The translations under genes and the position numbers were made by a program. DNA of 6,447 nucleotides from JAUXLW01 sp964195005 (lineage in GTDB: Bacteria > Actinomycetota > Acidimicrobiia > Spongiisociales > SHLN01): positions 1-6,447 of the forward strand of contig CAXMOO010000141.1 of assembly GCA_964195005.1 (NCBI GenBank). The letters run 5' to 3'. The stretch's first letter is position 1, and the number at the start of each line of letters is the position of its first letter. Shown here piece by piece: positions 6,070-6,447 of this stretch. Below the pieces are notes generated by a model. It saw only the letters and a program-made list of their open reading frames with translations. It was not told where the DNA came from and made no database searches.

Positions 6070-6447
6070 TGAAACTTCGCATCTTTCTGCTCGCCGCGCT
6101 CGTCGTGGCTGCGCTTTTACCGGCTGTCCCGGCCATCGGGCAAGCTCCCACCCGGGGCCACGAAGTTGGTCTCTTCGACCCCAATCACGGGCGCTGGTAT
6201 TTACGCCACGCCGATGGCCGCGTCGATTCTTTCTACTTCGGAATCCGGGGGGACCTGCCCCTGTTCGGCGATTGGGACTGCGACGGGATCGACACCGTCG
6301 GTGTCTACCGACCCCGCACCGGGGAGGTTTTGCTGCGCAACAGCAACAACTTCGGATTCGCCGACGAGCAATTCCACTTCGGGAGGCGGGGGGACCTTCC
6401 TTTCGTGGGCGACTGGGATGGTGATTGCTACGACACCGTCGGCATTT
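6069..6447 (+). CDS. Partial secreted protein with GDWDGDG-type repeats
   Basis: The frame begins at GTG 6069 and is still open at the right edge (126 complete codons). An in-frame TAA at 6057-6059, followed by GGT, ACA and TAC, makes this GTG the first possible start. Residues 1-26 (MKLRIFLLAALVVAALLPAV, then PAIGQA) form a classical Sec signal peptide with probable cleavage after an Ala near 22-26. The mature part carries two repeats about 47 residues apart. Each reads roughly FGxRGDLPxxGDWDxDxxDTVG, with the aspartate loops at 68-75 (DWDCDGID) and 115-122 (DWDGDCYD), and LLRNSNNFGFADEQFHFG lies between them. This is the VCBS/propeller-like repeat common in secreted actinobacterial proteins; calcium binding and a surface or extracellular role are inferred. 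Each loop carries one cysteine (C71, C120), both where glycine is usual. Its likely function is unknown, and more repeats or a C-terminal domain probably follow. Confidence 0.83.
   Translation, partial: MKLRIFLLAALVVAALLPAVPAIGQAPTRGHEVGLFDPNHGRWYLRHADGRVDSFYFGIRGDLPLFGDWDCDGIDTVGVYRPRTGEVLLRNSNNFGFADEQFHFGRRGDLPFVGDWDGDCYDTVGI

Overview
The window is GC-rich DNA that looks like a free-living actinobacterial chromosome, possibly an Acidimicrobiia-like lineage. Three things point that way: an actinobacterial/Gram-positive type LexA box (GAAC-N4-GTTC), forward-strand starts with no Shine-Dalgarno sequence but a -10 hexamer only 5-6 bases upstream (the leaderless pattern common in actinobacteria), and a secreted protein with the 'GDWDGDG.DTVG.YRP...LRNSN' repeats common in actinobacteria. 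The taxonomic placement is inference; no rRNA or tRNA gene is visible.

Layout. 1-447 (minus strand): the N-terminal part of an unrecognised multi-pass membrane protein that runs off the left edge. 448-523: a 76-bp divergent intergenic region with a well-formed SOS promoter (TTGACA, 18-bp spacer containing a LexA box, GATAAT). 524-3829 (plus): dnaE2, a complete 1101-residue error-prone DNA polymerase of the DnaE2/ImuC type. 3830-4407: a gap of about 580 bp with a strong hairpin just after dnaE2, a run of short hairpins with two mutually exclusive long pairings, a remnant of a type I copper (cupredoxin) gene, and a small 7-bp tandem repeat. 4408-6018 (plus): a 536-residue membrane-anchored FG-GAP/VCBS repeat protein resembling the ASPIC/UnbV (CRTAC1-like) group. 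6069 to the right edge (plus): the N-terminal part of a secreted protein with a different family of DxDxDG repeats.

Functionally there are two unrelated blocks. dnaE2 stands alone as a LexA-controlled translesion polymerase gene; imuA and imuB, its usual partners, are not in the window and would have to be elsewhere. The two downstream genes are both predicted to act outside the membrane and both carry aspartate-rich, probably calcium-binding, propeller-type repeats. Each seems to have its own promoter rather than forming an operon.

I see no mobile element, CRISPR array or obviously new system. The points most worth a second look are the compact leaderless SOS promoter of dnaE2, the structured gap behind it that may be an interspersed repeat, and the decayed cupredoxin.
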